From: Acidimicrobiales bacterium
GTDB taxonomy: Bacteria; Actinomycetota; Acidimicrobiia; Acidimicrobiales; Aldehydirespiratoraceae
Assembly (NCBI GenBank): GCA_029263215.1
Contig: JAJCXY010000041.1
Span: forward strand, 62,001-126,000
Length of the DNA: 64,000 bases
Direction of reading: 5' to 3'
The position numbers and the translations under genes are program-made. The notes under the pieces are model-generated. The model had not been told where the DNA came from, did not search any database, and worked only from the letters and a program-made list of their open reading frames with translations. Positions 33,818 through 41,960 of the stretch are shown here, in pieces. How positions within the stretch are numbered: the first letter of the stretch is position 1; each line of letters begins with the position of its first letter.

Positions 33818-35433
33818 CGAGGTTCTCCCTGGAACTTGAGTTCGTCGGTGAATTGGTGGGCCACGGAACGGACCTCGGCTTCGATACGCGGCTCGTCCCA
33901 ACCGAGCAGCGAGGCCATCCGGGTGGCAACCGGGGTGAGCAGGGCGTCGCGCTCGGAAGGGTTGTACCAGGCGGCCCTGGTGCGCCGATGGATCACATCG
34001 TCGAGCGTGAGAGCGGCCTCGCTGGTGACAGCCCACTCGATCTCACCGTTGACGAGCTCGCTGCCCTCGATGATCGGTGCGGCCCCCAGGGCAAGCACCG
34101 CGTGGGTCTCGGAGCCATAGAGCCGAACCATACGGTCGGCGACGGTCTGGGAGACTCCTGTGCGATCCCTGATCCCGGCGGCGTGGGCGTCGAGGTCGGT
34201 GCTGATGTCGCCACCAGGGATTGGTTCGGGGCCGGGGGCCGGTGGGAGGCGCCGACCGAGCCGCTTCGCCACTGCCGACATGATTGTGATCGCCATGGAT
34301 CTGAAGCCCGTGAGCTTGCCTCCGGCCACGGTGACCATGCCGCCCGTTCCGATCCATACCTCATCCTTACGAGAAATCTCCTTGGGCTGCTTGCCCCGCT
34401 GGGCGACGAGGGGCCGCACCCCCGCCCATGCGGCGATCACATCAGACGGGTCGAGGGGTTCGACATCGAAGTATCGCTCCACCGGTTCGAGCAGGTATTC
34501 GATGTCGGCCCGATCGATCTCGGGCCAGCGGAGCCGGTTGCCTCGATAGCTGGTGTCGGTAGTGCCGATCACGACCACATTGCCGCGGGGAAGGGCGAAT
34601 ATCGACCTGCGGTCGTAGGTGGACATGATCATGAAGTTGCGAACCGGGAGCCGGTCGGCCGACACCACGGCGTGCACGCCCTTGGAGAGGTGGAGGCGCT
34701 TCGGGGCATCGGGTGTCTCGAGTTGAGCGAGATGCTCCACCCAGGGCCCGGCGGCATTGACCACCGCGTCGGCGCGCACGGTGGTGCGCCGGCCCGAAAG
34801 GGCACACTCGATCTCGACCCCGGTGATCCGTTCTCCGGCACGCGTGAGTCCCACCACGGGCGTCCGACTCGAGATCGTGGCGCCGCGGCGGGCTGCATCT
34901 CGAAGCACGGCGAGGACGAGACGGGCATCGTCGGTGAGGTACTCGCGGTAGGCGCAGGCCCACGGAAAGGCATCGGTACGCAGTGCTGGTTCGTGCTCGA
35001 GGATGTCGTTGCGGCCCCAGGTGTGGTGGCGATCGGCATCGTCGATCGCGCCGAGCTTCTCGTAGGTGCCGATGCCCGCCTGGAACTTCACCAGCGAAGC
35101 GCGGTTGCGGGCGGCCACGACCATCCACCCCGGCTCGGCGAGGTGAGGAGCCATCTGGCGCACGGCCTTACGCTCCAACGCGGTTTCGCGAACCATGGCC
35201 ACCTCACCCATGGCGAGATAACGGAGCCCGCCGTGGATCAGCTTCGACGAGCGTGAGGATGTGCCCACGGCAAAGTCGTCGGCCTCCACCAGCGCCACCT
35301 TCAAGCCGCGATGGGCGGCGTCGCGGGCGGCGCCGGCGCCGGTGATTCCACCCCCGATCACCACCAGGTCGAAGTGGGTACTCTCCAGGCTGTCGAGCAG
35401 GGACTCGCGGGAGGAAGGTGTGAGTGAGTTCAT
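33814..35433 (-). CDS. glpD: Aerobic glycerol-3-phosphate dehydrogenase
   Basis: A 539-residue FAD-dependent enzyme oxidising sn-glycerol 3-phosphate to dihydroxyacetone phosphate at the membrane, with quinone as acceptor. The dinucleotide fold is FDLVVIGGGITGAGAARDAA (about residues 20-39), followed by GTSSRSSKLIHGGLRYL, a GlpD signature; later come GPWVEHLAQ, GNVVVIGTTDTSYRGN, AGVRPLV, TVAGGKLTGFR and the C-terminal helical domain with DDVIHRRTRAAW. All expected motifs are present and the length is normal. The stop overlaps the ADAPS-like gene and the start overlaps the DsbA-like gene by 4 nt each, so four genes (DsbA-like, glpD, ADAPS-like, kinase) are tightly coupled. Confidence 0.93.
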   Translation of the reverse strand: MNSLTPSSRESLLDSLESTHFDLVVIGGGITGAGAARDAAHRGLKVALVEADDFAVGTSSRSSKLIHGGLRYLAMGEVAMVRETALERKAVRQMAPHLAEPGWMVVAARNRASLVKFQAGIGTYEKLGAIDDADRHHTWGRNDILEHEPALRTDAFPWACAYREYLTDDARLVLAVLRDAARRGATISSRTPVVGLTRAGERITGVEIECALSGRRTTVRADAVVNAAGPWVEHLAQLETPDAPKRLHLSKGVHAVVSADRLPVRNFMIMSTYDRRSIFALPRGNVVVIGTTDTSYRGNRLRWPEIDRADIEYLLEPVERYFDVEPLDPSDVIAAWAGVRPLVAQRGKQPKEISRKDEVWIGTGGMVTVAGGKLTGFRSMAITIMSAVAKRLGRRLPPAPGPEPIPGGDISTDLDAHAAGIRDRTGVSQTVADRMVRLYGSETHAVLALGAAPIIEGSELVNGEIEWAVTSEAALTLDDVIHRRTRAAWYNPSERDALLTPVATRMASLLGWDEPRIEAEVRSVAHQFTDELKFQGEPR

Positions 35434-36182
35434 GCCCCGTCGCCGGGCAGGTGACCGGCTCGATGTCCGCCGGTCCAGTCTTCTTCGACGATTTCATCGG
35501 TGATGCCGCCGATGATCCTGAGCTGGGGGATCTCCCGCATGCTTCGCTTCATCTCGGAGAACCCCGGGAATCCGGCGAGGGTTATCACGGCGTCCCAGAG
35601 CCTCACCGCGTCTTCATCCGACGGAACCCTCGAGATCACCGGTCCGAAGAAGGACACGCCATCCGGGGGCTGGAACGTGATGATCGGGGTACCGACATCG
35701 CGGCCCGTACGCGACAGGGCCAACTCTGTCTCGTCGTCGAGAAGCGCGTCCCATGATTCGTCCTCGAGCGCGTCGGCGTAGTCGGCGGACACACCCGCAA
35801 TGTCGAGTACTTCCACCACATGGTCGTGGGTGCTGCGCCGGTGGCGCATCCCCGAGCCGCGGGGGAGGTCCCAGTAACTCTCGCCGTAAGCGGTCACGAT
35901 CGCGCCCAGAGGCCCGCGACCGAGATCCTGGCGGACGGCCGCAGCCACCCTCAGCATGTGCAGGCCGGCGGTGTGGCCTTGCTCATAGCCCTCCGGGAAC
36001 TCGGTGGCGTAGTCCTTGTCCTTGTTGAGGAGGCGGAGGGAGATGAAACGCCAGTCGATCGAATAGTCGGTCTGGTCTGCCACCTTCTTCACCCATCGTG
36101 AAGTGATCCAGGCGAAGGGACACACCGGGTCCCAGAAGAACTCGATGTCGTAGGCGGGATCGGACGGCGGAGCGAGCGACAT
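35430..36182 (-). CDS. DsbA-like protein of the mycothiol-dependent nitroreductase family, CPFA active site
   Basis: A 250-residue thioredoxin-fold protein. It aligns by eye with mycobacterial Rv2466c: FFWDPVCPFAWITSRWV against the family's FDPLCPWCWITSRW, ISLRLLNKD at the first strand-turn, DVGTPIITF with the cis-Pro, and FFGPVISRVPSDEDAVRLWD and FPGFSEMKRS near the C-terminus. Rv2466c uses mycothiol and a CPWC centre. Here the second Cys is Ala, so only a monothiol (Cys21) remains, and a glutaredoxin- or transferase-like mycothiol mechanism is likely (inference). CATACT lies 6 nt before ATG, suggesting a leaderless start of the glpD operon, with which it overlaps by 4 nt. Confidence 0.82.
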   Translation of the reverse strand: MSLAPPSDPAYDIEFFWDPVCPFAWITSRWVKKVADQTDYSIDWRFISLRLLNKDKDYATEFPEGYEQGHTAGLHMLRVAAAVRQDLGRGPLGAIVTAYGESYWDLPRGSGMRHRRSTHDHVVEVLDIAGVSADYADALEDESWDALLDDETELALSRTGRDVGTPIITFQPPDGVSFFGPVISRVPSDEDAVRLWDAVITLAGFPGFSEMKRSMREIPQLRIIGGITDEIVEEDWTGGHRAGHLPGDGA

Positions 36183-36188
36183 GAGCCA

Positions 36189-36194
36189 AGTATG
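36189..36194 (-). promoter_or_regulatory. -10-like box of a leaderless promoter (DsbA-like/glpD operon)
   Basis: CATACT on the minus strand ends 6 nt before ATG 36182. The 57-nt gap to the upstream gene (36240) could hold the rest of a promoter; no clear -35 is visible. Confidence 0.4.
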
Positions 36195-36239
36195 GTGCCG
36201 CGATGGCGGCTTCGACAGCTACGGGTACTGAGCGGCCGC

Positions 36240-37202
36240 TCAGCCGAGGGCGGCGTCTACCGTCTCGCCGGCGAGAGCGACGATTTCGGGGTCGTGGCCG
36301 TTGGCCACCAGGTTGAGGGTCACACCGTCGATGCCGGCATCGACCAGGTCGCTGATCTGTTCACCGATTGCGTCGGGGCCGCCGAGAACCAGCCGCGGCT
36401 TCATCAGATCTGCTACCTCAGCAGACCAACCGTGGCCGGCCACGAACTGATCGACGGCTGCTGCTGCTTCGTCGTCGGTGTGCCCGATCACCATCATCAC
36501 GAGTTTCGTGACGGCTATCTCGGAACGATCGCGACCGAGCGCCTCGCAATGGGCATCCAGCGCTTCGAGTTTGCGGGGGATCTCATGGGTGAGACAGGTG
36601 AGGTTGGATTCATCTGCGTATTGGGCCACCATCCGGAGGGTCTTCTTCTCTCCCGAACCACCGATCATCACAGGAATCCGCGAGATGGGCGCCGGCGAGT
36701 TGATCGCCTCGGTGACCTGATAGTGCTTGCCATCGAGGGTGGGACGCTCACCCCGCAACATCGGCAGGATTATGTTGAGCGCCTCTTCCAGCTTCTCGAA
36801 CCGTTGGCCGAAGGTGTTGAACTCGATCCCGAAGGAGTCGTGTTCGAGTTCGAACCAGCCAGAGCCGATCCCCAGCGTTGCTCGCCCGCCTGAAACATGA
36901 TCGAGGGCGGTGACCGTCTTGGCGAGCACGGCCGGATTTCGGTAGGTGTTGCCGGTGACCAGAGACGACAGGCGCACCGAGTCGGTGTGCTGGGCGAGGG
37001 CTGCGAGCATCGTGTAGCACTCGAGCATGAAGTCGTCGGGTTCGCCGATTCCTGGTAGCTGATAGAAGTGGTCCATCAGCAGGATCCGGTCGAATCCGCT
37101 CGCCTCGGCCGCCTTGGCCTGGGCGACCACGGAGGCGAAGATCCCTTCGGGCCCGCCGTCGGGGTAGTTGAAGTTGGGGATCTGGTATCCGAGGCGCGTC
37201 AT
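36240..37202 (-). CDS. LLM-class F420-dependent oxidoreductase
   Basis: A 320-residue luciferase-like TIM-barrel oxidoreductase. It starts MTRLGYQIPNFNYPDG and has ASGFDRILLMDHFYQLPG, GNTYRNPAVLAKTVTALDHV (about residues 92-111), the F420/FMN phosphate-contact stretch GRATLGIGSGWFELEHDSFG, IPVMIGGSGEKKTLRMVAQY (about 178-197) and a C-terminal GVTLNLVANGHD. The GGSGEKKTL segment is typical of F420-dependent family members that act on small organic substrates; the substrate is unknown. AAGGA lies 8 nt upstream of the ATG; longer upstream reading has no homology. It follows the HAD nucleotidase after 25 nt on the same strand. Confidence 0.9.
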   Translation of the reverse strand: MTRLGYQIPNFNYPDGGPEGIFASVVAQAKAAEASGFDRILLMDHFYQLPGIGEPDDFMLECYTMLAALAQHTDSVRLSSLVTGNTYRNPAVLAKTVTALDHVSGGRATLGIGSGWFELEHDSFGIEFNTFGQRFEKLEEALNIILPMLRGERPTLDGKHYQVTEAINSPAPISRIPVMIGGSGEKKTLRMVAQYADESNLTCLTHEIPRKLEALDAHCEALGRDRSEIAVTKLVMMVIGHTDDEAAAAVDQFVAGHGWSAEVADLMKPRLVLGGPDAIGEQISDLVDAGIDGVTLNLVANGHDPEIVALAGETVDAALG

Positions 37203-37227
37203 GGGGGAGTCCTTGTGATTGCGGTGG

Positions 37228-38658
37228 TCAGGAGTGATCGTGGGCGCTGTCGTGGGGGAGCGACCCGCGTGCGGCACGAAGATACCCGTAGGGAGTGGCC
37301 GCCGCGAAGTTGCTCACGCGGCTGGTGTAGACATCGGCGTACTTCTCGACCTGGCGGGCGAACAGGCTCTTGTCGACTCCGGCTCGCATGAGAGGCCCCC
37401 AGATGGCGTTGCCCTGCAGGGTCGCGGCTCGAGCGAGCGGCGCCACGCGGGTGTCGATCTGGGTGATCTTGGTGGCGGTCTTGTCGATCTCGCTGTCGAT
37501 CTCCTGGTGATCGGTGCCGGCCACCACAAGGCGTCGCCGTTCGAGGCGGAGGGCGGAATGATGCTGCTCGAGAACGGTCTTGTCGGCCATCAGCGACTCG
37601 AGTTGGTGCTCGTCGGCGGAGAACTCGGCCGACGCCCTCACCTCGGCCTCGAGTTCGCGAGCGATCAGACACGTTCGCCAGCGCAGGACGTCCTTGGTGA
37701 CATGCACGTCGCCGAAGAGGTGGTCGCCGACGTACAGGAACTGGGAACCCTCGTGCTCGAGCGATTGCTCCACCATGCGGGCGTTGCCTCCGTGGTAGAC
37801 CTCGCCGGGCTCGAGGGGGCCCAGGTGGGGTTCGAGGTGACCCCGTTCGGCATCGACCAGACGGTAGATCGGGCCTCGTCCGGAGAAGAAGCGGGGCTTT
37901 GCTGCCGCCACGATGACGATGTCGAAGAGGTCGCGCCAAGTGCGTTCGGGGCCGAGCGCTTCGTCGAAGCACCAGCTCATCATCTGCTGGGTGTACCACC
38001 ACTCCGAGTTGGTGATGAGGAGGAGTTGCTTGCCCGCCAGGCGCTGGTCCTCGAGGGTGGTGAGGATGCCAGGGTCGACATCCACGAAGCGATCGGGATC
38101 GGCCACGATCGCCTGTTTCAGAGCGCCTTCGAGGTGAGCAGCTCCCAGTGCGGTGTCGATCTCCCGATAGAGATGAAGGTATGACGTGACTCCCGGGAGT
38201 GGCGTCTTGTCGTGGATCTCGATCAGCTGGGTCCACAGCGATGCCCGGCTCAGTTCGAAGAGGGTGTTCATGAACTCGAAGCGGTCTTCGCTCAACTCGA
38301 TGACCGTGCCGTAGTAGGCGTCGCGCTGCTCATCGAAGCTGAGGAGGGTCGCTCCGTGCTGGGCTCGCACCACGTAGCCGAAGCGGGTGGCCTTCACGAG
38401 ATTGCCGAGTTCCAGATCGAACGTGAGACCGAGGGTGAACGCGTCGGGGTCGAACCGGAGGGCGTCGACTGGCCAGCCGTTCTCGGTGAGTCGATCTCGG
38501 GCGTACTCGAACGCGGCACGTTCCCATTCATGCACGTGATAGTGGATCAGCGTGTAATCCATGTCGTAGCCGATGGTGCGCACGCCTCGGAGGTTGAGGG
38601 TGCGATTGCAGAACAAGCCCCGTTCGGCTGGCGCTCCTGGTGCGGTGGGGGTGGTCAT
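37228..38658 (-). CDS. HAD-IG family 5'-nucleotidase
   Basis: A 476-residue haloacid-dehalogenase-superfamily protein related to eukaryotic cytosolic purine 5'-nucleotidase (cN-II type). HAD motif I is GYDMDYTLIHY (about residues 29-39) with nucleophile Asp, motif II is LLITNSEWWYT (about 212-222), and motif IV is LYVGDHLFGDVHVTKD (about 311-326). A following helical/coiled segment (SADEHQLESLMADKT, ALRLERRRLVV) is usual in this family, and the C-terminal NAIWGPLMRAG, FARQVEKYADVYTSRVSNF also match. Expected reaction: dephosphorylation of IMP/GMP-type nucleotides. It overlaps the stop of the preceding small gene by 4 nt, so it belongs to the three-gene run starting with the PPOX protein. Confidence 0.9.
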   Translation of the reverse strand: MTTPTAPGAPAERGLFCNRTLNLRGVRTIGYDMDYTLIHYHVHEWERAAFEYARDRLTENGWPVDALRFDPDAFTLGLTFDLELGNLVKATRFGYVVRAQHGATLLSFDEQRDAYYGTVIELSEDRFEFMNTLFELSRASLWTQLIEIHDKTPLPGVTSYLHLYREIDTALGAAHLEGALKQAIVADPDRFVDVDPGILTTLEDQRLAGKQLLLITNSEWWYTQQMMSWCFDEALGPERTWRDLFDIVIVAAAKPRFFSGRGPIYRLVDAERGHLEPHLGPLEPGEVYHGGNARMVEQSLEHEGSQFLYVGDHLFGDVHVTKDVLRWRTCLIARELEAEVRASAEFSADEHQLESLMADKTVLEQHHSALRLERRRLVVAGTDHQEIDSEIDKTATKITQIDTRVAPLARAATLQGNAIWGPLMRAGVDKSLFARQVEKYADVYTSRVSNFAAATPYGYLRAARGSLPHDSAHDHS

Positions 38659-39110
38659 CGCAATGAGTCTCGCACCCGGGCGGGCTCGATGGCATCCACA
38701 TAGTCGGCCAGGCGCCCCGCGACCTCCATCGCGGCTTCAGGATCGTCGGGATCGGGTGGCGGCCACACCTCAGAGATGCGTCGCCATCGATCCATGCCCA
38801 GGAAGGGTCCGGCAACCGCATCCTCGCCCAGTAGATCGCGCCACTCCGCCTCGACCGTCAGGAGGCGATCGAGGGTGGCTTCGTTGGCGGCCGGATCGCG
38901 GTTCTCGGCATGGAACCCGATTTCGAGGGCGGCTTCGCCATCGACGCGTATCAGCTGAGCCTCGTAGTGTTCGCGCGCCGCGGATCCGTCGCTGGCACCG
39001 AACCAGACCTTGAGCCCGCGTCGGTGGGCGGCGGCATGAACGGGGCCGTGATCGTCGCCGGCAAAGCCGTCGAAGGCATCGAGGACGTGCTCGAAGAATC
39101 CTCGTTCCAC
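38655..39110 (-). CDS. Unknown protein between PPOX flavoprotein and 5'-nucleotidase genes
   Basis: A 151-residue protein starting at GTG with ERGFFEHVLDAFDGFAGDDH. It contains HRRGLKVWFGASDGSAAREHYEAQ, an acidic middle and a C-terminal helix VAGRLADYVDAIEPARVRDSL. There is no signal peptide, TM helix or Cys. I do not recognise it; the pattern resembles small alpha/beta proteins of unknown function. The GTG at 39110 lies 7 nt after the PPOX stop, and its stop overlaps the nucleotidase start by 4 nt, so the start is chosen by operon position rather than by a ribosome binding site. Confidence 0.65.
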   Translation of the reverse strand: MERGFFEHVLDAFDGFAGDDHGPVHAAAHRRGLKVWFGASDGSAAREHYEAQLIRVDGEAALEIGFHAENRDPAANEATLDRLLTVEAEWRDLLGEDAVAGPFLGMDRWRRISEVWPPPDPDDPEAAMEVAGRLADYVDAIEPARVRDSLR

Positions 39111-39117
39111 GGTGAGA

Positions 39118-39537
39118 TCAGTGGATCTGGCCGGTAACCGAGCCAGGGGTGAGGCGGGCCACGAGGCGGCGCTCCGATACCATCGCGGCGCGGAACTCCC
39201 GCCAATCCGAATGTTCCTCACCGGTGACGTCGCGATAGATCTCCACGAGTTCATCCGCGGTTGAGTCGTGAGGGTCTGCACACTCCGGGCTCAGCTTCAC
39301 GCTGGCATCGAACGACGCGTAGCTCCACGCCGCGGGGTCGGTGACGTGAAAGACCGCTCTGGGGTCGCGACGCATGTTGATGGTCTTGGCCCGGTCGCCG
39401 GTGATCGAAATTCGTATGTCGCCATCGTTGACCGAATAGACCACGTCGGACGACTGGGCTCGTCCGTCGCGGCGGATGGTGATGAGGACACCCGTGCGGC
39501 GCGGGGCGGCCCACTCGAGAGCTTCTGATATCTGCAT
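39118..39537 (-). CDS. PPOX-class F420/FMN-dependent flavoprotein
   Basis: A 139-residue split-barrel protein of the pyridoxamine 5'-phosphate oxidase-like superfamily. Landmarks: TGVLITIRRDGRAQSSDVVYS (first two strands), ISITGDRAKTINMRRDPRA with the cofactor-contact TGDRAKTINMRRDPR, WSYASFDASVKLSPE, and DELVEIYRDVTGEEH with the C-terminal SERRLVARLTPGSVTGQ. The short length and R-xx-N-MRRDPR pattern fit the TIGR03618-type F420-dependent group (from memory). Members reduce various substrates with F420H2 in the cytosol. ATG 39537 is preceded by AACACT 6 nt upstream; an upstream in-frame ATG at 39594 adds unrelated residues. Confidence 0.85.
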   Translation of the reverse strand: MQISEALEWAAPRRTGVLITIRRDGRAQSSDVVYSVNDGDIRISITGDRAKTINMRRDPRAVFHVTDPAAWSYASFDASVKLSPECADPHDSTADELVEIYRDVTGEEHSDWREFRAAMVSERRLVARLTPGSVTGQIH

Positions 39538-39586
39538 CCGCCCAGTGTTGCACTTGTGGCCATGTCGGCCCACCGGGTGGCTCGAC

Positions 39587-40816
39587 TCAGGCATCGAGAG
39601 CAGTCGGCCGGCCGAGCACCTCGATGCCTTCGGAGCGGCGGATCAGGGATGCTCGGGCCACAGCTTTGGAACCCCATCGCTGCCGGATGTCGTCGACGAG
39701 GCCGTCGAGTCTTTCCGTACTGCGGCCCTCCTCGGGGAAACGAAGGGCGAGCTGGACCGCATCGGCGCGTCCCAAGCCGCTGAACGTGATGCCGATCAGG
39801 GAGCAGCCGACTCGACCGAGTCGGCTGCCGGGGCCGTGGGGTCCGTCGACGAGCGTGAGCAGGAGATCGTCGGCGGTGGCGGTGAGCAGTTGGGTGGAGG
39901 CACTTGGCTCGACGAGGGTACGCGAGCGACTCTCGCGCTCGTGATCGGCGTTGCGGTAGCGGACGGTGACGGTGCGGGTGACCCGCTCGGCCTTGCGGAG
40001 TCGGGCCGCTACCTTCTCCGCAAGGCCCAGGAGTTCGGTGCGGAGCTCCTCGCGGGTGCGGACCCTTTGGCCGAGCGCGCGCTGGGCGCCCATCGAGCGA
40101 TCTCGGCGGGAGTTGTCGACCGGCCGAGGGTCGCGGTTGTGGGCGAGTGCACGCAGGTGGCGACCGGCATGGGACCCGAGTAAGCCTTGGAGCTCGGCCC
40201 CGCCACTCGCGGCAAGGTCGCCGACCGTCTCCACCCCGTGGTCGCGCAGTTTGGCCGACGTGACGGGCCCCACTCCCCAAAGTACCTCCACCGGAAGGGG
40301 GTGGAGGAAGGCCCGCTCCCGATCCGGTTCGACCACGATCATTCCATCAGGTTTGGCCTGGGCACTGGCCACCTTCGCCAGGAATTTGGTGCGCGCTACA
40401 CCGACCGATATCGCGAGGCCGACGTCGGCCAGCACCTGGGAGCGGAGGTCGGCGGCAATCTGGGCGGGTGAGCCGAGCAGCTTGGTGGCCCCCGACACGT
40501 CGAGGAATGCTTCGTCGGGGGAGAGGGGCTCCACCAAGGGGGTGAAGTCGTGGAACACCTCGAACACCGCCTTCGATGCTTCGCTGTAGGTCTCCATGCG
40601 AGGCGGCACGACAATGGCGTGGGGGCAGAGCATGCGGGCTTGCCCTCCGTTCATCGCAGATCGAACTCCGTAGGCCTTGGCCTCGTAAGAGGCCGCCAAT
40701 ACCACGCCGGCTCCCACGATCACGGGCCGGTTCCGCAGGCGGGGGTTGTCGCGCTGTTCGACCGAGGCGTAGAACGAGTCGAGATCGGCGTGGAGGATGG
40801 AGGCGACCTCTGTCAC
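39587..40816 (-). CDS. dinB: DNA polymerase IV (Y-family translesion polymerase)
   Basis: A 409-residue error-prone polymerase. Catalytic motifs are ILHADLDSFYASVEQRDNP (about residues 7-25) with Asp and the steric-gate Phe-Tyr, RPVIVGAGVVLAASYEAKAYG, SPDEAFLDVSG (about 99-109), the thumb helix-hairpin-helix WGVGPVTSAKLRDHGVETVGDL (across about 180-201) and a little-finger domain. Role: bypass of damaged template during the SOS response. Regulation is visible: a perfect LexA-type box lies directly upstream, and a TAGGCT -10 places the transcription start on the GTG at 40816 (leaderless). It follows the DUF2817 peptidase gene on the same strand. Confidence 0.94.
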   Translation of the reverse strand: MTEVASILHADLDSFYASVEQRDNPRLRNRPVIVGAGVVLAASYEAKAYGVRSAMNGGQARMLCPHAIVVPPRMETYSEASKAVFEVFHDFTPLVEPLSPDEAFLDVSGATKLLGSPAQIAADLRSQVLADVGLAISVGVARTKFLAKVASAQAKPDGMIVVEPDRERAFLHPLPVEVLWGVGPVTSAKLRDHGVETVGDLAASGGAELQGLLGSHAGRHLRALAHNRDPRPVDNSRRDRSMGAQRALGQRVRTREELRTELLGLAEKVAARLRKAERVTRTVTVRYRNADHERESRSRTLVEPSASTQLLTATADDLLLTLVDGPHGPGSRLGRVGCSLIGITFSGLGRADAVQLALRFPEEGRSTERLDGLVDDIRQRWGSKAVARASLIRRSEGIEVLGRPTALDA

Positions 40817-40822
40817 TTCACT

Positions 40823-40846
40823 AGCCTATAACGAACAAACGTTCGT
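40823..40846 (-). promoter_or_regulatory. LexA (SOS) box and -10 of dinB
   Basis: ACGAACAAACGTTCGT at 40831-40846 contains CGAAC-N4-GTTCG, a perfect actinobacterial SOS box. TAGGCT (40828-40823, minus strand) follows immediately and ends 6 nt before the GTG start, so LexA would sit just upstream of, or against, the -10 box. Confidence 0.85.
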
Positions 40847-40858
40847 GTCTATGCCGGA

Positions 40859-41941
40859 CTAGGACTGGAGGGCGGCACCCATCACTTCCTCGAACCGTGG
40901 CCAGCAGGCTGCGATCCATGAGGGATCATCGTCGGCGAACGCCGATCGCACCTGAGCGCGAACATCCTCCGCGGTGGGTCCTTGCGGGTCTCCGTAGCCG
41001 TGCAGCCAGGCGTCGGCTCTCAGTGCGTGCATGACCCCGATCGGGTCGATCGTGCCGTACTCCAGTGCACACGCGGTCACTTCGGTGTCGCCTGCCCAGT
41101 GCTCGATCCACCCCAGCCAGTCGCCGCTGAGCGCGGCGGAGACGCTCTCTCCATCCACCATCGAGTGCACCTCGCCCCACATCGCCGCGGCCCTCTGATA
41201 GCCGGGAGTGCTGGAGGCGCCGTGGGCGATCAGTTCGCCGTGGCCCCAGGGGCCGAGTCCGGTGTGCAGATCGATCACGATGACCGAATCGGAGTCGGCG
41301 AGTTCGTCGCTCCAGATTGATTCGAGTTGGCGATTGCTCCATGCCGGCGCGGTTCCCCCGTAGAAGATTCCCTTGGGGTGGGCGTACTGGCCGCGCGACA
41401 CCTCGGCTTGAACCTGCTCGAGGCCCACCTCGATGACTCGACCCATCAGGGCTTCGAATGTGCGCTCCTGTTCGGCCTCGCTGAACGACTCGGGCACCAA
41501 GAGGTCGGCCAGGTCGTCGTAGTCGGCATTGTGGGGCGGCCCCGACTGCCAGTCGACGAAGTTTCGGTTGAGATCGATGTTGTCCTCGTTGACGCGGCGC
41601 ACCCAGGCGAATCCATAGGGATTGAGGGCGTGGATCAGGACGACTCTTACGTTCTCGGGTAGATCGGCGCCGCTATGGCGCAGCCAGTTGGTCTGTAGAG
41701 CCGAGCCGCAGAATCCCTCCACGCCGTGGGTGCCCGCCACCAGCAGGATCGACTGCGTGGCTGAGGTCGGGCCCAGCGTGGCGAGGTCGAGGGCGAGTGC
41801 TTCTCCGGTGGGACCGGTGAGGGCGTGGGGCGACGACCGGAGAGTTGCGCCGGCAGCGTCGGCCGCGGCCAGGAACTCGGCTCGAGCCGTGGAGTAGTCG
41901 GGGGCGAGACGTGATGGTGGAGGTGGGGGGTTCTTGTTCAT
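40859..41941 (-). CDS. DUF2817 (M14-like zinc carboxypeptidase family) protein
   Basis: A 360-residue metallohydrolase-like protein. The zinc ligands of the M14 fold can be placed: GTHGVEGFCGSALQ (H and E, about residues 75-88) and IDLHTGLGPWGHGE (third ligand His, about 230-243), with the general-base candidate Glu in CALEYGTIDP. Other family segments are VVLIHALNPYGFAWVRRVNE, then NIDLNRNFVDW and YAHPKGIFYGG. Peptide or amide hydrolysis is inferred from the fold; the substrate of DUF2817 is unknown. Start codons at 41941 and 41962 are both possible; I use the former because it avoids overlap with the divergent gene at 41961. Confidence 0.88.
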   Translation of the reverse strand: MNKNPPPPPSRLAPDYSTARAEFLAAADAAGATLRSSPHALTGPTGEALALDLATLGPTSATQSILLVAGTHGVEGFCGSALQTNWLRHSGADLPENVRVVLIHALNPYGFAWVRRVNEDNIDLNRNFVDWQSGPPHNADYDDLADLLVPESFSEAEQERTFEALMGRVIEVGLEQVQAEVSRGQYAHPKGIFYGGTAPAWSNRQLESIWSDELADSDSVIVIDLHTGLGPWGHGELIAHGASSTPGYQRAAAMWGEVHSMVDGESVSAALSGDWLGWIEHWAGDTEVTACALEYGTIDPIGVMHALRADAWLHGYGDPQGPTAEDVRAQVRSAFADDDPSWIAACWPRFEEVMGAALQS

Positions 41942-41960
41942 CCCAGGCATCATGGCTCGC

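Noticed and set aside
33818-34036. Longer start for the ADAPS-like protein
   Set aside because: The extension runs through glpD in another frame; the ATG at 33817 overlaps the glpD stop as at the other junctions.
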